From positions 1 to 26,392 of the forward strand of contig CAZDYI010000084.1 in the NCBI GenBank assembly GCA_964509765.1: a stretch of DNA of 26,392 bases, in the 5' to 3' direction. The translations under genes were made by a program, and so were the position numbers. This DNA is from CAZDYI01 sp964509765 (lineage in GTDB: Bacteria; Pseudomonadota; Gammaproteobacteria; Tethybacterales; Tethybacteraceae). The notes under the pieces were generated by a model. The model ran no database searches. It saw only the letters and a program-made list of their open reading frames with translations, and had not been told where the DNA came from. Positions 6,973 to 15,046 of this stretch are shown here, piece after piece (position 1 is the stretch's first letter; every line of letters starts with the position of its first letter).

Positions 6973-7685
6973 CAGCCGCCTCCCTCCGCGCCGGTGACGA
7001 AGCCCTCCGCGAGCTCGAGGTCCTCCGGCACGCCTATGTCGATGAAGCCGCCGCCGACGCGCACGCCGGCGAGGGCGCCGCGCGCGGCCAGCGCGGGGAA
7101 CACGTCGCGCTCAAGGGACAGCGGCGCCCCGAGGCCGTCCAGGGCCTTGCGCTCAAGCGCATAGACCCCGGCGTTGACCGGGCCGCCCCCGCCGCCGGCC
7201 TTCTCCGCAAATCCCGTCACCAGGCCGTCGGCGTCCAGCCCGACCATTCCGTAACGCCCCGCGTCCGCGGCCTCGGTGACCGCCATCGCCGCCTCGATCC
7301 CGGGGCGGTCGAGGGCGCCGGCAAGGCCCGACCAGCCCGAGCGCAGCAGGGTGTCGCCGTTGTGCAGGAAATAGCGGTGATCGAGGATCCCGGCCATCGC
7401 GACCAGCGCCCCGCCTGTCCCGCTGGGCTCTTCCTCCTGAAAGCAGCGGACCCGCATGCCGCCGCGCTCCGTGCCGTCGTACCTCTCCGCGAACCGCTCC
7501 TTGAGGTGCGCGCAGGCGAGCACCAGGTCCTCGACGCCCTCCTCGGCCGAGCGGTCAAGCAGGTGCTCGACGAAGGGCCGGCCGGCGACCTCGAGCATGG
7601 GCTTCGGGGTCTCCCGCGCGATGCTCCCGAGCCTGGTCGCGCGACCGCCGACGAGCACGACCGCCTGGCGGATCTGCCCGCTCAC
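6972..7685 (-). CDS. hddC: sugar-1-phosphate nucleotidyltransferase (HddC-like)
   Basis: A 237-residue nucleotidyltransferase. The signature AVVLVGGRATRLGSIARETPKPM lies at 8-30 as several short motifs, with FLHNGDTLL near residue 105 for the metal-binding Asp, and VNAGVYAL and IDIGVPEDL later. In this family the enzyme joins a sugar 1-phosphate to GTP or another NTP. With gmhA and hddA beside it, D-glycero-alpha-D-manno-heptose 1-phosphate guanylyltransferase is the best reading; a mannose-1-phosphate enzyme is the alternative. The GTG start at 7685 overlaps the gmhA stop as GTGA. The same frame stays open upstream through gmhA without a stop, which is an artefact of high GC and not a fusion. 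Confidence 0.86.
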   Translation of the reverse strand: MSGQIRQAVVLVGGRATRLGSIARETPKPMLEVAGRPFVEHLLDRSAEEGVEDLVLACAHLKERFAERYDGTERGGMRVRCFQEEEPSGTGGALVAMAGILDHRYFLHNGDTLLRSGWSGLAGALDRPGIEAAMAVTEAADAGRYGMVGLDADGLVTGFAEKAGGGGGPVNAGVYALERKALDGLGAPLSLERDVFPALAARGALAGVRVGGGFIDIGVPEDLELAEGFVTGAEGGG

Positions 7686-8260
7686 CGTGCCATCACCCTC
7701 TCGACGGTCTCGCAGATCATGTGGCCCGCGGCGATGTGCATCTCCTGGATCCGGTCCGCCCTCGTCGCCGGGACCTTGATGGCGGTGTCCGCGTAGCCCG
7801 ACAGCTGCCCGCCGTCGCGGCCGGTCATCGCGACGACCTTGACGCCCATCTCGCGCGCAACGCGCGCGGCCGCGATGACGTTGGCGCTGCTTCCGCTCGT
7901 CGAGATCGCGACGAGCACGTCGCCCTGCCTGCCGATCCCGCGGAGCTGCCGCGAGAAGACGTCGTCGAAGCCGTAGTCGTTGCCGATCGCGGTCAGCGCT
8001 GAGCTGTCGACGGTAAGCGCCATCGCCGCAAGCGGCTTGCGGTCGACGAGGTACCTGCCCATGAGCTCGGCCGCGATGTGCTGGCTGTCGGCCGCCGAGC
8101 CGCCGTTGCCGCAGAACACAACCTTGTTGCCGCCCTCGAGCGCGCCGACGATCGACTCGGCCGCGACCGCGATCCACGGCGCCACCTCGACCAGCTCGCC
8201 GAAGTTCGAGGCGATCTCCCTGCACGTCGCCTCGACGTTCTCGACCCAGGAGTCCTCCAT
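7682..8260 (-). CDS. gmhA: sedoheptulose 7-phosphate isomerase
   Basis: SIS-domain protein of 192 residues, the standard GmhA length. It converts sedoheptulose 7-phosphate into D-glycero-D-manno-heptose 7-phosphate in the cytoplasm. The phosphosugar loop is FCGNGGSAADSQHIAAEL (49-66, with His61 and Glu65 as zinc ligands), followed by AISTSGSSANV (118-128) and EMHIAAGHMICE near the C-terminus. The ATG at 8260 is 12 bases after the transketolase stop and has a purine-rich AGGGCAGG just before it. Transketolase upstream supplies the substrate and the hddC-like and hddA genes downstream use the product. Confidence 0.95.
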   Translation of the reverse strand: MEDSWVENVEATCREIASNFGELVEVAPWIAVAAESIVGALEGGNKVVFCGNGGSAADSQHIAAELMGRYLVDRKPLAAMALTVDSSALTAIGNDYGFDDVFSRQLRGIGRQGDVLVAISTSGSSANVIAAARVAREMGVKVVAMTGRDGGQLSGYADTAIKVPATRADRIQEMHIAAGHMICETVERVMAR

Positions 8261-8272
8261 CGCCTGCCCTGC

Positions 8273-10261
8273 CTAGGCCTCCGCAGGCGCCGCGGCCCGC
8301 TTCGAGCCCAGCTCGACCAGCGCGTCCGCCGTAATCCCCAGGTGCTCGTAGGCGTCCTTGGCCGGCGCGGAAACGCCCCAGCCGTCAAGGCCCACGACGT
8401 CGCCCTCGGATCCGACGTATCTCGTCCAGCCGAACTTGCCGGCGGCCTCGACCGCGATCCTCGGCGCGTCCCCGAGCACCGCGGCCCGGTACTTCCCGTC
8501 CTGCTCCTCGAACAGCTCCCAGCACGGCATCGAGACCACCGCGGTCGGGCTTCCCTGCGAGTCGAGCCGCGCCGCCGCGTCGATCGCGAGGTGCGCCTCG
8601 GACCCCGTCGCGAGGATCGTAAGCGCCCGCGGGCCGTCGGTCTCCTTGAGCACGTACGCGCCCTGCGCGGACCTGTTGACCGGGAACGCCTCGGTCCGCA
8701 GCTGGGGCACGCCCTGGCGCGTGAGCGACAGCAGCGACGGGCCGGAGCCCGGCTGCAGTGCGAGCTCCCAGCACTCGAAGGTCTCGACCCGGTCGGCCGG
8801 GCGGAACACCCGGAGCCCCGGGATCGCGCGCAGGCTCGCTAGGTGCTCGACCGGCTGGTGGGTCGGGCCGTCCTCGCCGAGGCCGATCGAGTCGTGAGTC
8901 ATCACGAACACGGACCGCAGCCCCATGAGCGCCGCGAGCCTGATCGCGTTGCGGGCGTAGTCCGAGAACATCAGGAAGGTCCCGCCGTACGGGATCAGGC
9001 CGCCGTGCAGGGCCATGCCGTTGACCGCTGCGCACATCGCGAACTCGCGCGGGCCGAAGAAGAAGTACCTGCCGGGCTCGCCCGCGGTAAACGGCTCCAT
9101 GCCGTCCACCTTGGTAAGGTTTGAGCCGGTGAGGTCGGCCGAGCCTCCGACGAGCTCCGGGAGCTCGGAGGCGAAGTGCTCGATGGCTTCCTGGCTGGCC
9201 TTTCTCGTCGCCACTCCCTCGGGTTCTGCGGCAAGCTCGTCGCGCCGCGCCTGGGATCGCTCGGCGAAGCCCTGCGGGAGCTCGCCCTTGAGTCGGCGCT
9301 CAAGCGCCGCCCGCCCGGAGTTGTCGAGCGCGTCGACCCTTCCCTGCCACTGTGCCCGAGCGGCCGCGCCGCGCCTGCCGGCCTCGCGCCAGGACTCGAG
9401 CATGTCCGCCGGGACCTCGAACGGCGGATGCTCCCAGCCGAGCTCGCGCTTGGTAGCCTCGAGCTCGTCCGCGCCGAGCGGGCTGCCGTGCACGCCGGCG
9501 GTCCCGCGCTTGTTCGGCGCGCCGTAGCCGATCACGGTCTTGAGGTCGATGAAGACCGGCCGGTCGCCGGGCTCGCACGCGGAGCTGAAAGCCTTTTCGA
9601 CCGAACCGAAGTCGTGGCCGTCGGCCTCGAGCACCCGCCAGTTGCAGGCCGCGACCTTGGCCTTGACGTCCTCGTTGCGCGCGAGCGCGGTGTCGCCGTC
9701 GATCGTGATCGAGTTGTCGTCGAACACGACGACCAGCTTGCCGAGGCCCAGGTTCCCCGCAAGGGAGACCGCCTCCTGGCCGACGCCCTCCATGAGGCAG
9801 CCGTCGCCGGCGAACACCCACGTCCTGTGGTCGAACAGCCCGTCGCCGAACTCCTTTGCGAGCCGGCGCTCGGCGCACGCCATGCCGACCGCGGTCGCGA
9901 GCCCCTGGCCGAGCGGGCCGGTGGTCACCTCGACGCCGGCGGCCTCGCCGTGCTCCGGGTGCCCCGGCGTGATCGAGCCGAGCTGCCGGAAGGACTTGAG
10001 CTGATCGAGAGTCATGTCCTCGTAGCCGGTCAGGTGCAGGACGCTGTAGAGAAGCATCGAGCCGTGGCCGTTCGACAGCACGAAGCGGTCGCGGTCCGGC
10101 CAGTCCGGCGCTGCCGGGTCGTACTTGAGGAACCCGGTGAACAGGACCGTCGCCGCGTCCGCCATGCCGAGCGGCATGCCGGGATGGCCGGACTTGGCGC
10201 GCTCGACCGCGTCGATCGACAGGGCCCTCACGCAGTTCGCCATCCGGAGCAGGTCGCTCAC
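8273..10261 (-). CDS. tkt: transketolase
   Basis: Full-length 662-residue thiamine-diphosphate enzyme that moves two-carbon units between ketoses and aldoses. The N-terminus has KSGHPGMPLG (His26), NGHGSML (64-70), VEVTTGPLGQGL (110-121) and the cofactor motif GDGCLMEG (152-159) with DDNSITIDG (181-189). The second domain has FSDYARNAIR and GLGEDGPTHQPVEHL with the catalytic Glu. In this operon it most likely feeds sedoheptulose 7-phosphate to GmhA, besides any housekeeping role. The GTG start at 10261 is 22 bases after the dehydratase stop and lacks a strong ribosome site. All active-site motifs look intact. Confidence 0.96.
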   Translation of the reverse strand: MSDLLRMANCVRALSIDAVERAKSGHPGMPLGMADAATVLFTGFLKYDPAAPDWPDRDRFVLSNGHGSMLLYSVLHLTGYEDMTLDQLKSFRQLGSITPGHPEHGEAAGVEVTTGPLGQGLATAVGMACAERRLAKEFGDGLFDHRTWVFAGDGCLMEGVGQEAVSLAGNLGLGKLVVVFDDNSITIDGDTALARNEDVKAKVAACNWRVLEADGHDFGSVEKAFSSACEPGDRPVFIDLKTVIGYGAPNKRGTAGVHGSPLGADELEATKRELGWEHPPFEVPADMLESWREAGRRGAAARAQWQGRVDALDNSGRAALERRLKGELPQGFAERSQARRDELAAEPEGVATRKASQEAIEHFASELPELVGGSADLTGSNLTKVDGMEPFTAGEPGRYFFFGPREFAMCAAVNGMALHGGLIPYGGTFLMFSDYARNAIRLAALMGLRSVFVMTHDSIGLGEDGPTHQPVEHLASLRAIPGLRVFRPADRVETFECWELALQPGSGPSLLSLTRQGVPQLRTEAFPVNRSAQGAYVLKETDGPRALTILATGSEAHLAIDAAARLDSQGSPTAVVSMPCWELFEEQDGKYRAAVLGDAPRIAVEAAGKFGWTRYVGSEGDVVGLDGWGVSAPAKDAYEHLGITADALVELGSKRAAAPAEA

Positions 10262-10283
10262 GCCAAGGCCCCAGGGGCGGGCA

Positions 10284-12035
10284 CTAGTGGGAGTCCCGCT
10301 CGGGCACTTCGTGCCCGCGGCAGCCGACGAGGAAGTCCAGGTCGGCGCCCTCGCTGGCCTGGTTTACGTGCCTGACGTACAGGCCGGCGTAGCCCCCCTC
10401 GGGCATCGGCGGCGGGATCCACCCCTTGCGGCGCCTCTCGATCTCCTCGTCGTCGACGAGCAGCTCGAGTTTGCGCGCCTTGACATCGAGCTCGATCGTG
10501 TCGCCGCTTTCCACTAGCGCGAGCGGCCCGCCCGCGGCGGCCTCGGGGCAGGCGTGGAGCACCACGGTTCCGTACGCGGTCCCGCTCATGCGCGCGTCGG
10601 ACAGCCGCACCATGTCCTTGACGCCCTTCTTGAGCACCTTCGGCGGCAGGCTCATGTTGCCGACCTCGGCCATGCCGGGGTAGCCCTTCGGCCCGCAGTT
10701 CTTGAGCACCAGCACGCAGCTCTCGTCGACGTCGAGCTCCGGGTCGTCGATCCGCTCCTTGTAGTCCTCTATCGACTCGAAGACAACGGCCCGGCCCTTG
10801 TGGCTCATGAGCTCGGGCGACGCGGCCGAGGGCTTGAGCACCGCGCCGTCGGGCGCGAGGTTGCCGCGCACGACGGCGATCCCGCCCTCGTCGACCAGCC
10901 CCTTGCCGAACGGCCTGATCACGTCCTCGTCGCTGTTCTCTGCGTCCTTGACGTTCTCCCAGATGCTTTCGCCGGACACGGTCGGCGCGTCCCTGTTGAG
11001 CAGGCCGTTCTCGCCGAGCGCGCGCATCACCGCCGGCAGCCCGCCGGCGTAATAGAAGTCCTCCATCAGGTGCTCGCCCGACGGCATCAGGTTGACTATC
11101 GTCGGCACGCCGCGGCCGAGCCTGTCCCAGTCGTCGAGGTCGAGCCCGACGCCGATGCGGCGGGCCATCGCGATCAGGTGGATCACCGCGTTGGTCGACC
11201 CGCCGATCGCGGCGTTGGTCCGGATCGCGTTCTCGAAGGCCTCCTTGGTGAGAATCGCCGAGAGCCGGACGTCCTCCTCGACGAGCGCGACTATCCTGCG
11301 GCCGGCCTCCTGGCACAGCGTGCGGCGGCGCGCGTCGACCGCCGGGATCGCAGAGTTCATCGGCAGCGCGATCCCGAGCGCCTCGGTCATCGAGTTCATC
11401 GTCGACGCGGTCCCCATCGTCATGCAGTGGCCGGCCGAGCGCGACATCGCGCCCTCGGCCTGCATGAAGGTGCACATGTCCATCTCGCCGGCCTTGACCA
11501 TCTGGTCGAACTTCCAGACCGCGGTGCCCGAGCCGATCTTCTCGCCCTTGAAGTTGCCGTTGAGCATCGGCCCGCCCGATACCGCGATCGCCGGGCAGTC
11601 GCAGCTCGCGGCCCCCATGACGAGCGACGGCGTGGTCTTGTCGCAGCCGGTCATCAGCACGACCCCGTCGATCGGCAGGCCGCGGATGCTCTCCTCGACG
11701 TCCATGCTCGCGAGGTTGCGGAACAGCATCGCCGTCGGGCGCAGGTTGGTCTCGGCGCAGGAGAACACCGGGAACTCGAGCGGGAAGCCGCCCGCCTCGA
11801 GCACGCCCCTCTTCACGTGGTCGGCGAGCTCGCGCAGGTGCGCGTTGCACGGCGTGAGCTCCGAGTGGGTGTTGCAGATGCCGATCACGGGGCGGCCGTC
11901 GAACATGTGCTGCGGGTGGCCCTGGTTCTTCATCCAGCTGCGGTGGATGAAGTGCTGCATCGTGGTGTCGCCGAACCACTCCGCGGAGCGCCTCCGCCTG
12001 CCCTTGCCGTCCTTCTTGCCCTTGCCTGCCGCCAT
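10284..12035 (-). CDS. IlvD/Edd-family sugar-acid dehydratase (L-arabinonate dehydratase-like)
   Basis: 583-residue iron-sulfur dehydratase that should turn a sugar acid into its 2-keto-3-deoxy form. Three conserved cysteines are present: Cys54 in GICNTHSELTPCN, Cys131 in TGCDKTTPS and Cys204 in AGHCMTMGTAS, the positions that hold the cluster in arabinonate-type dehydratases. RSAEWFG at the start, the HRSWMKNQG segment and GGSTNAVIHL mark the sugar-acid clade rather than dihydroxyacid dehydratase (IlvD proper). The first 17 residues are very basic (GKGKKDGKGRRRR) and probably disordered. The ATG at 12035 has AAGGGA just upstream. An MFS gene precedes it by 59 bases, and transketolase follows by 22 bases. 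The exact sugar acid cannot be told. Confidence 0.9.
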   Translation of the reverse strand: MAAGKGKKDGKGRRRRSAEWFGDTTMQHFIHRSWMKNQGHPQHMFDGRPVIGICNTHSELTPCNAHLRELADHVKRGVLEAGGFPLEFPVFSCAETNLRPTAMLFRNLASMDVEESIRGLPIDGVVLMTGCDKTTPSLVMGAASCDCPAIAVSGGPMLNGNFKGEKIGSGTAVWKFDQMVKAGEMDMCTFMQAEGAMSRSAGHCMTMGTASTMNSMTEALGIALPMNSAIPAVDARRRTLCQEAGRRIVALVEEDVRLSAILTKEAFENAIRTNAAIGGSTNAVIHLIAMARRIGVGLDLDDWDRLGRGVPTIVNLMPSGEHLMEDFYYAGGLPAVMRALGENGLLNRDAPTVSGESIWENVKDAENSDEDVIRPFGKGLVDEGGIAVVRGNLAPDGAVLKPSAASPELMSHKGRAVVFESIEDYKERIDDPELDVDESCVLVLKNCGPKGYPGMAEVGNMSLPPKVLKKGVKDMVRLSDARMSGTAYGTVVLHACPEAAAGGPLALVESGDTIELDVKARKLELLVDDEEIERRRKGWIPPPMPEGGYAGLYVRHVNQASEGADLDFLVGCRGHEVPERDSH

Positions 12036-12094
12036 GATCCCTTAGTTTCAGTCCCGCCGGAACGTCCCGCGACGCGCCTGCGAAAAGCGGGATT

Positions 12095-13285
12095 TTAATC
12101 CTTGCCGGAGTCGGCCCCTGAATCCCCCGCGGACAGGCTCGAGGTCGCGAGCATGCTCATCAGAAGAAGCGGCAGCAGCAGGGCGAACGCCAGCCGCAGC
12201 GAGGTGAGCTCGGCGAAATAGCCGAACAGGACCGGCGCGAACTGAAACCCGAGCATCGCGGTGAACGCCGTCCAGGCGGCGCTCGCGGCGGGGTCGCTTC
12301 CGAGCCGCGCCGCGGCAGTCATCGAGTACGGAAAGCCCAGCGCGACCCCGAAGCCGAGCAGGCCGAATCCCGCGACTAGAACGGCGACGCCGCCCGCAAG
12401 CGCGATCACGGCCGCGGCAACGAGGGCGACCGCGCAGTAGACCCGCGCGACCGCGCGCGGGCCGAGCCTGCCGCGCAGGTGGTCGCCCCCGAACCTGCCG
12501 AGGGTGAACATCACGGCGAAGGCGGTGAAGCCGAGCCCCGCGTACGGACTCGCCTCGCCGAGGGTCTCGATCACGTGGATCGTCGACCAGCTCGCCATCA
12601 CCCCCTCGGCGACCGTGTTGCCGGTCAGGAAGGCCGCGATCCCGAGGAAGCCCTTCGGCGGCAGGCCCGGCCCGGCTGCGCGCCGGACCGGAACCCGGCC
12701 GTGGTTCGGCGAAGCCGCGACCGCAGCCGCTCCGAGCGGGGCCATCAGCGCCGAGCACGCGATCAGCGCGGCGAACGCAGACATCCCGAGCGCGTCCGAG
12801 GCGACCCCTGCCAGGCTGCCGGCGAGCATGCCCGCCATGAACATGCCGTGGCTGCGGCTCATGACGAAGACTCCGAAGGCGCGCTCGGTGCTGTCGACCT
12901 GGATGTTCATCGCGGTCTGCACGGCCAGCAGCAGCATCCCCAGGGCCGCCATCGTCAGCGCAAGCGCGGCGATGCCCGGCGCCAGCCCCAGGACGGGCAG
13001 GACGCAGTAGAGAAGCAGGTGGCCGCCCAGCCAGGCGCGGCGCAGGCCGAGCAGCGAGACCAGGCGGTTGACGGCGAGCAGCGCAAGGAGCGAGCCGGCG
13101 GGAAAGCCCAGCAGCGCCGTCGACAGCTCGGCCTTGTCGAGGCCGAGCGCCGACTGGACGTCGGGCAGGCGCACGAGCCAGCAGCCGAGTCCGAAGGAGT
13201 GGCAGAAGAAGAACAGCATCTCGGCCCGCCCGGGCGGGCCGAGCAGGCCTGCGGGCCGCGCGGCGGGTCCGGGCCGGTCCTCCAT
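12095..13285 (-). CDS. MFS transporter, YbjJ-like
   Basis: The 396-residue, very hydrophobic protein has about twelve predicted membrane segments and a short hydrophilic centre near residues 195-210. The first segment contains HSFGLGCWLVRLPDVQSALGL, broken here as CWLVRLP and VQSALGL, a pattern seen in YbjJ-like MFS proteins (a warlP.i...lgl motif). FVMSRSHGMFMAGMLAG mid-protein also fits. The substrate is unknown; the neighbouring sugar-acid dehydratase and the PEP-mutase-family lyase suggest a sugar acid or small carboxylate. The ATG at 13285 follows the upstream stop by 39 bases and has CCAGG just before it. Confidence 0.82.
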   Translation of the reverse strand: MEDRPGPAARPAGLLGPPGRAEMLFFFCHSFGLGCWLVRLPDVQSALGLDKAELSTALLGFPAGSLLALLAVNRLVSLLGLRRAWLGGHLLLYCVLPVLGLAPGIAALALTMAALGMLLLAVQTAMNIQVDSTERAFGVFVMSRSHGMFMAGMLAGSLAGVASDALGMSAFAALIACSALMAPLGAAAVAASPNHGRVPVRRAAGPGLPPKGFLGIAAFLTGNTVAEGVMASWSTIHVIETLGEASPYAGLGFTAFAVMFTLGRFGGDHLRGRLGPRAVARVYCAVALVAAAVIALAGGVAVLVAGFGLLGFGVALGFPYSMTAAARLGSDPAASAAWTAFTAMLGFQFAPVLFGYFAELTSLRLAFALLLPLLLMSMLATSSLSAGDSGADSGKD

Positions 13286-13324
13286 AGCCTGGCCGGTCCG
13301 GCCGCGGGGCCCGGGCGGGTCCCG

Positions 13325-14161
13325 TCAGTCCCGCTTGAGGAGGTCGCTTGCGCCGATCAGGTCGTTGAACCGGTCGAAGGTCGAAAGCCGGCCTGCGTCC
13401 GATGTGCGGTCGCGGCGCAGCGCCTCCATCGCGTCGGTCATCGCGCGGGCCGCGGAGTACAGCGTCGTGAGCGGGTAGACGATCAGCCCGTAGCCCATAT
13501 CGCGGAGCTCGGCCTCCGGCAGGACCGGCGTCCTGCCGCCCTCGATCATGTTCGCGACCAGCGGCCGCGGCGCCTCGGCGCAGACCCGCTCCATCGCCTC
13601 GCGGTCCGGCGGGGCCTCGATGAAGAAGCCGTCCACCCCAGCCTCCTCGGCCATCTTCATCCGCAGGATCGCCTCGTCCATCCCGTCGGTCGCGACGGCG
13701 TCGGTGCGGGCGGTGATGAAGAAGTCCGCGGAGCCGCGCTCGTCCACAGCCGCGGCGAGCTTGGCCGAGAACTCGTCGCGGTCGATCACGGCCTTGCCGC
13801 CCATGTGCCCGCAGCGCTTCGGCCAGCGCTGGTCCTCGAGGAAGCAGCCCTTCGCGCCCGCGGCGATCAGCTTGCGCACGGTCTGCCTCACGTTCAGGTC
13901 GTTGCCGTAGCCGGTGTCGGCGTCGACGATCAGCGGGATGCCGACCGCCGCGCAGACCCTCGCCGCCACCCCGACCATGTCGGTCTGGTTGAGGAAGCCC
14001 ATGTCGGGCAGGCCGAGGTGCGAGGCGGACACGCCGTAGCCGGAGACGAAGGCGAGCTCGAAGCCGGCCCTCTCGGCGACCAGCGCCGATAGAGCGTCAT
14101 AGACGCCGGGAAAGACGACCGAGTCGCTCTCGGCGAGAAGCTTTCCGACCGTTGTCTCCAT
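13325..14161 (-). CDS. isocitrate lyase/PEP mutase family lyase
   Basis: The 278-residue TIM-barrel protein has metal-binding VDADTGYGN (Asp80, Asp82), EDQRWPKRCGHMGGK with the catalytic Cys117, and TARTDA. A Cys in the KRCGH loop marks a C-C lyase such as methylisocitrate, dimethylmalate or oxaloacetate-type enzymes, rather than a PEP mutase. RPLVANMIEGG fits the 2-methylisocitrate/dimethylmalate branch, but the substrate cannot be fixed and prpC/prpD are absent here. The ATG at 14161 is taken as start; an in-frame ATG at 14185 overlaps the TACAAT box and is unlikely. It heads the long minus-strand series and is divergent from the SDR gene. Confidence 0.86.
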   Translation of the reverse strand: METTVGKLLAESDSVVFPGVYDALSALVAERAGFELAFVSGYGVSASHLGLPDMGFLNQTDMVGVAARVCAAVGIPLIVDADTGYGNDLNVRQTVRKLIAAGAKGCFLEDQRWPKRCGHMGGKAVIDRDEFSAKLAAAVDERGSADFFITARTDAVATDGMDEAILRMKMAEEAGVDGFFIEAPPDREAMERVCAEAPRPLVANMIEGGRTPVLPEAELRDMGYGLIVYPLTTLYSAARAMTDAMEALRRDRTSDAGRLSTFDRFNDLIGASDLLKRD

Positions 14162-14183
14162 TGCGGGCCCCCGTGAAAGAGGC

Positions 14184-14189
14184 ATTGTA
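14184..14189 (-). promoter_or_regulatory. -10 box TACAAT for the lyase gene
   Basis: TACAAT on the minus strand lies 22 bases before the ATG at 14161, leaving a short leader with a GGGGG run near the start codon. No -35 consensus is visible. It lies back to back with the plus-strand TAGAAT at 14212, making a compact divergent promoter region. Confidence 0.4.
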
Positions 14190-14211
14190 TTTCCCGCCCG
14201 GGCGGCCGCAT

Positions 14212-14217
14212 TAGAAT
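14212..14217 (+). promoter_or_regulatory. -10 box TAGAAT before SDR
   Basis: TAGAAT is followed by 8 bases and an ATG at 14226 that opens a 9-codon mini-ORF. The same TAGAAT-8-ATG geometry recurs at 15033. No -35 consensus is seen. Transcription would start at or next to the ATG. Confidence 0.5.
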
Positions 14218-14225
14218 TTCCCCGA

Positions 14226-14255
14226 ATGCGCCCGCACAGGTTGCCGGTCCAGTGA
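14226..14255 (+). CDS. 9-codon mini-ORF overlapping SDR start
   Basis: MRPHRLPVQ starts on the ATG 8 bases after TAGAAT and ends in TGA at 14253-14255, overlapping the SDR GTG (14252) as GTGA. The SDR start has no good ribosome site, so translation may reach it by coupling from this leaderless mini-ORF. This is inferred from layout only. Confidence 0.3.
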   Translation: MRPHRLPVQ

Positions 14256-15016
14256 GCCTTCCCAAGTCGCCGTCGTTCGACCTCGGCGGCAGGCGCGCGC
14301 TTGTCACCGGCGCGAGCCGCGGCATCGGGCTGGCGGCCGCGACCGCCCTTGCGCGCGCCGGGGCCGACACCACGCTGGTCGCCCGCAGCGAGGACGCGGT
14401 CGAGGAGGCGGCCGGGATGATTCGCGGCGAGGGCCTCAAGGCGCGGGGCGTCGCGCTGGACGTGACGGACACCGCCGCGCTGGAGGAGTGGTTCGGCGGG
14501 GAGGAGCCGTTCGAGGCGCTGGTCAACAACGCCGGGACCACCCGGCCGAACGCTGTGGTCGACACCCCGAACGAGGACTTCGACGCGGTCATGGAGCTGA
14601 ACGTGCGCGCGGCGTGGATCGTCGCGCGGCTGTGCGCGGCCGCGCTCATCAAGGCCGGCCGGCCGGGGAGCATCATCAACATGTCCTCGCAGATGGGGCA
14701 CGTCAGCTGGCACGAGCGCGCGCTGTACTCCGCGAGCAAGCACGCGATGGAGGGCTTCACGAAGGGCATGGCCGTCGACTGGGGCAGGCACGGGATCAGG
14801 GTCAACACGCTGTGCCCCACGTTCATCCTCACCGAACTGAGCGGGGCGATGCTCTCCGACGAGGGCTTCAGGTCGAAGGTTCTCGACAAGATAGCGCTCG
14901 GGCGGCTCGGGACGGTCGAGGACCTGATGGGGCCGATCCTGTTCCTCGCGTCGGACGCGTCGGCGCTGGTGACCGGAACGGCGCTGATGGTCGACGGTGG
15001 GTGGACCGCTGCCTGA
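14252..15016 (+). CDS. SDR-family NAD(P)-dependent oxidoreductase
   Basis: Classical short-chain dehydrogenase of 254 residues: TGASRGIG (19-26) binds the cofactor, NNAG (92-95) follows, and the catalytic Ser145/146, Tyr159 and Lys163 are in NMSSQ and YSASK. The C-terminus ends VTGTALMVDGGW as usual. It resembles gluconate 5-dehydrogenase and 3-oxoacyl-ACP reductase proteins, and the substrate cannot be named. Its divergent position next to the lyase, MFS and sugar-acid dehydratase genes makes a sugar or sugar-acid dehydrogenase plausible. The start is GTG 14252, where homology begins, overlapping the mini-ORF stop. Confidence 0.92.
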   Translation: MSLPKSPSFDLGGRRALVTGASRGIGLAAATALARAGADTTLVARSEDAVEEAAGMIRGEGLKARGVALDVTDTAALEEWFGGEEPFEALVNNAGTTRPNAVVDTPNEDFDAVMELNVRAAWIVARLCAAALIKAGRPGSIINMSSQMGHVSWHERALYSASKHAMEGFTKGMAVDWGRHGIRVNTLCPTFILTELSGAMLSDEGFRSKVLDKIALGRLGTVEDLMGPILFLASDASALVTGTALMVDGGWTAA

Positions 15017-15032
15017 CCCGCGGCCAGGTGGC

Positions 15033-15038
15033 TAGAAT
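15033..15038 (+). promoter_or_regulatory. -10 box TAGAAT before small gene and mtnA
   Basis: TAGAAT begins 16 bases past the SDR stop, followed by 8 bases and an ATG at 15047. It repeats the geometry at 14212. It would give the small gene and mtnA their own leaderless or nearly leaderless transcript. Confidence 0.5.
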
Positions 15039-15046
15039 CGGGCGGA

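Noticed and set aside
6972..8225. Apparent fusion of gmhA antiframe with the nucleotidyltransferase (417 codons)
   Set aside because: The first 180 residues are arginine-rich out-of-frame gmhA. The real start is GTG 7685, overlapping the gmhA stop.
12065..12092. TCCCGC...GCGGGA inverted repeat between the MFS and dehydratase genes
   Set aside because: The 16-base loop makes it weak, and the T run follows on the plus strand where no gene is being transcribed, so a terminator is not supported.
10554..12098. 514-codon plus-strand ORF antisense to the dehydratase
   Set aside because: The minus frame has every catalytic cysteine of the IlvD/Edd family; the plus frame shows no recognisable motif and is a composition artefact.
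13291..13303. GGCCGG-T-CCGGCC palindrome before the MFS start
   Set aside because: Perfect GC-only palindromes of this size are expected by chance in such GC-rich DNA; there is no second copy or promoter next to it.
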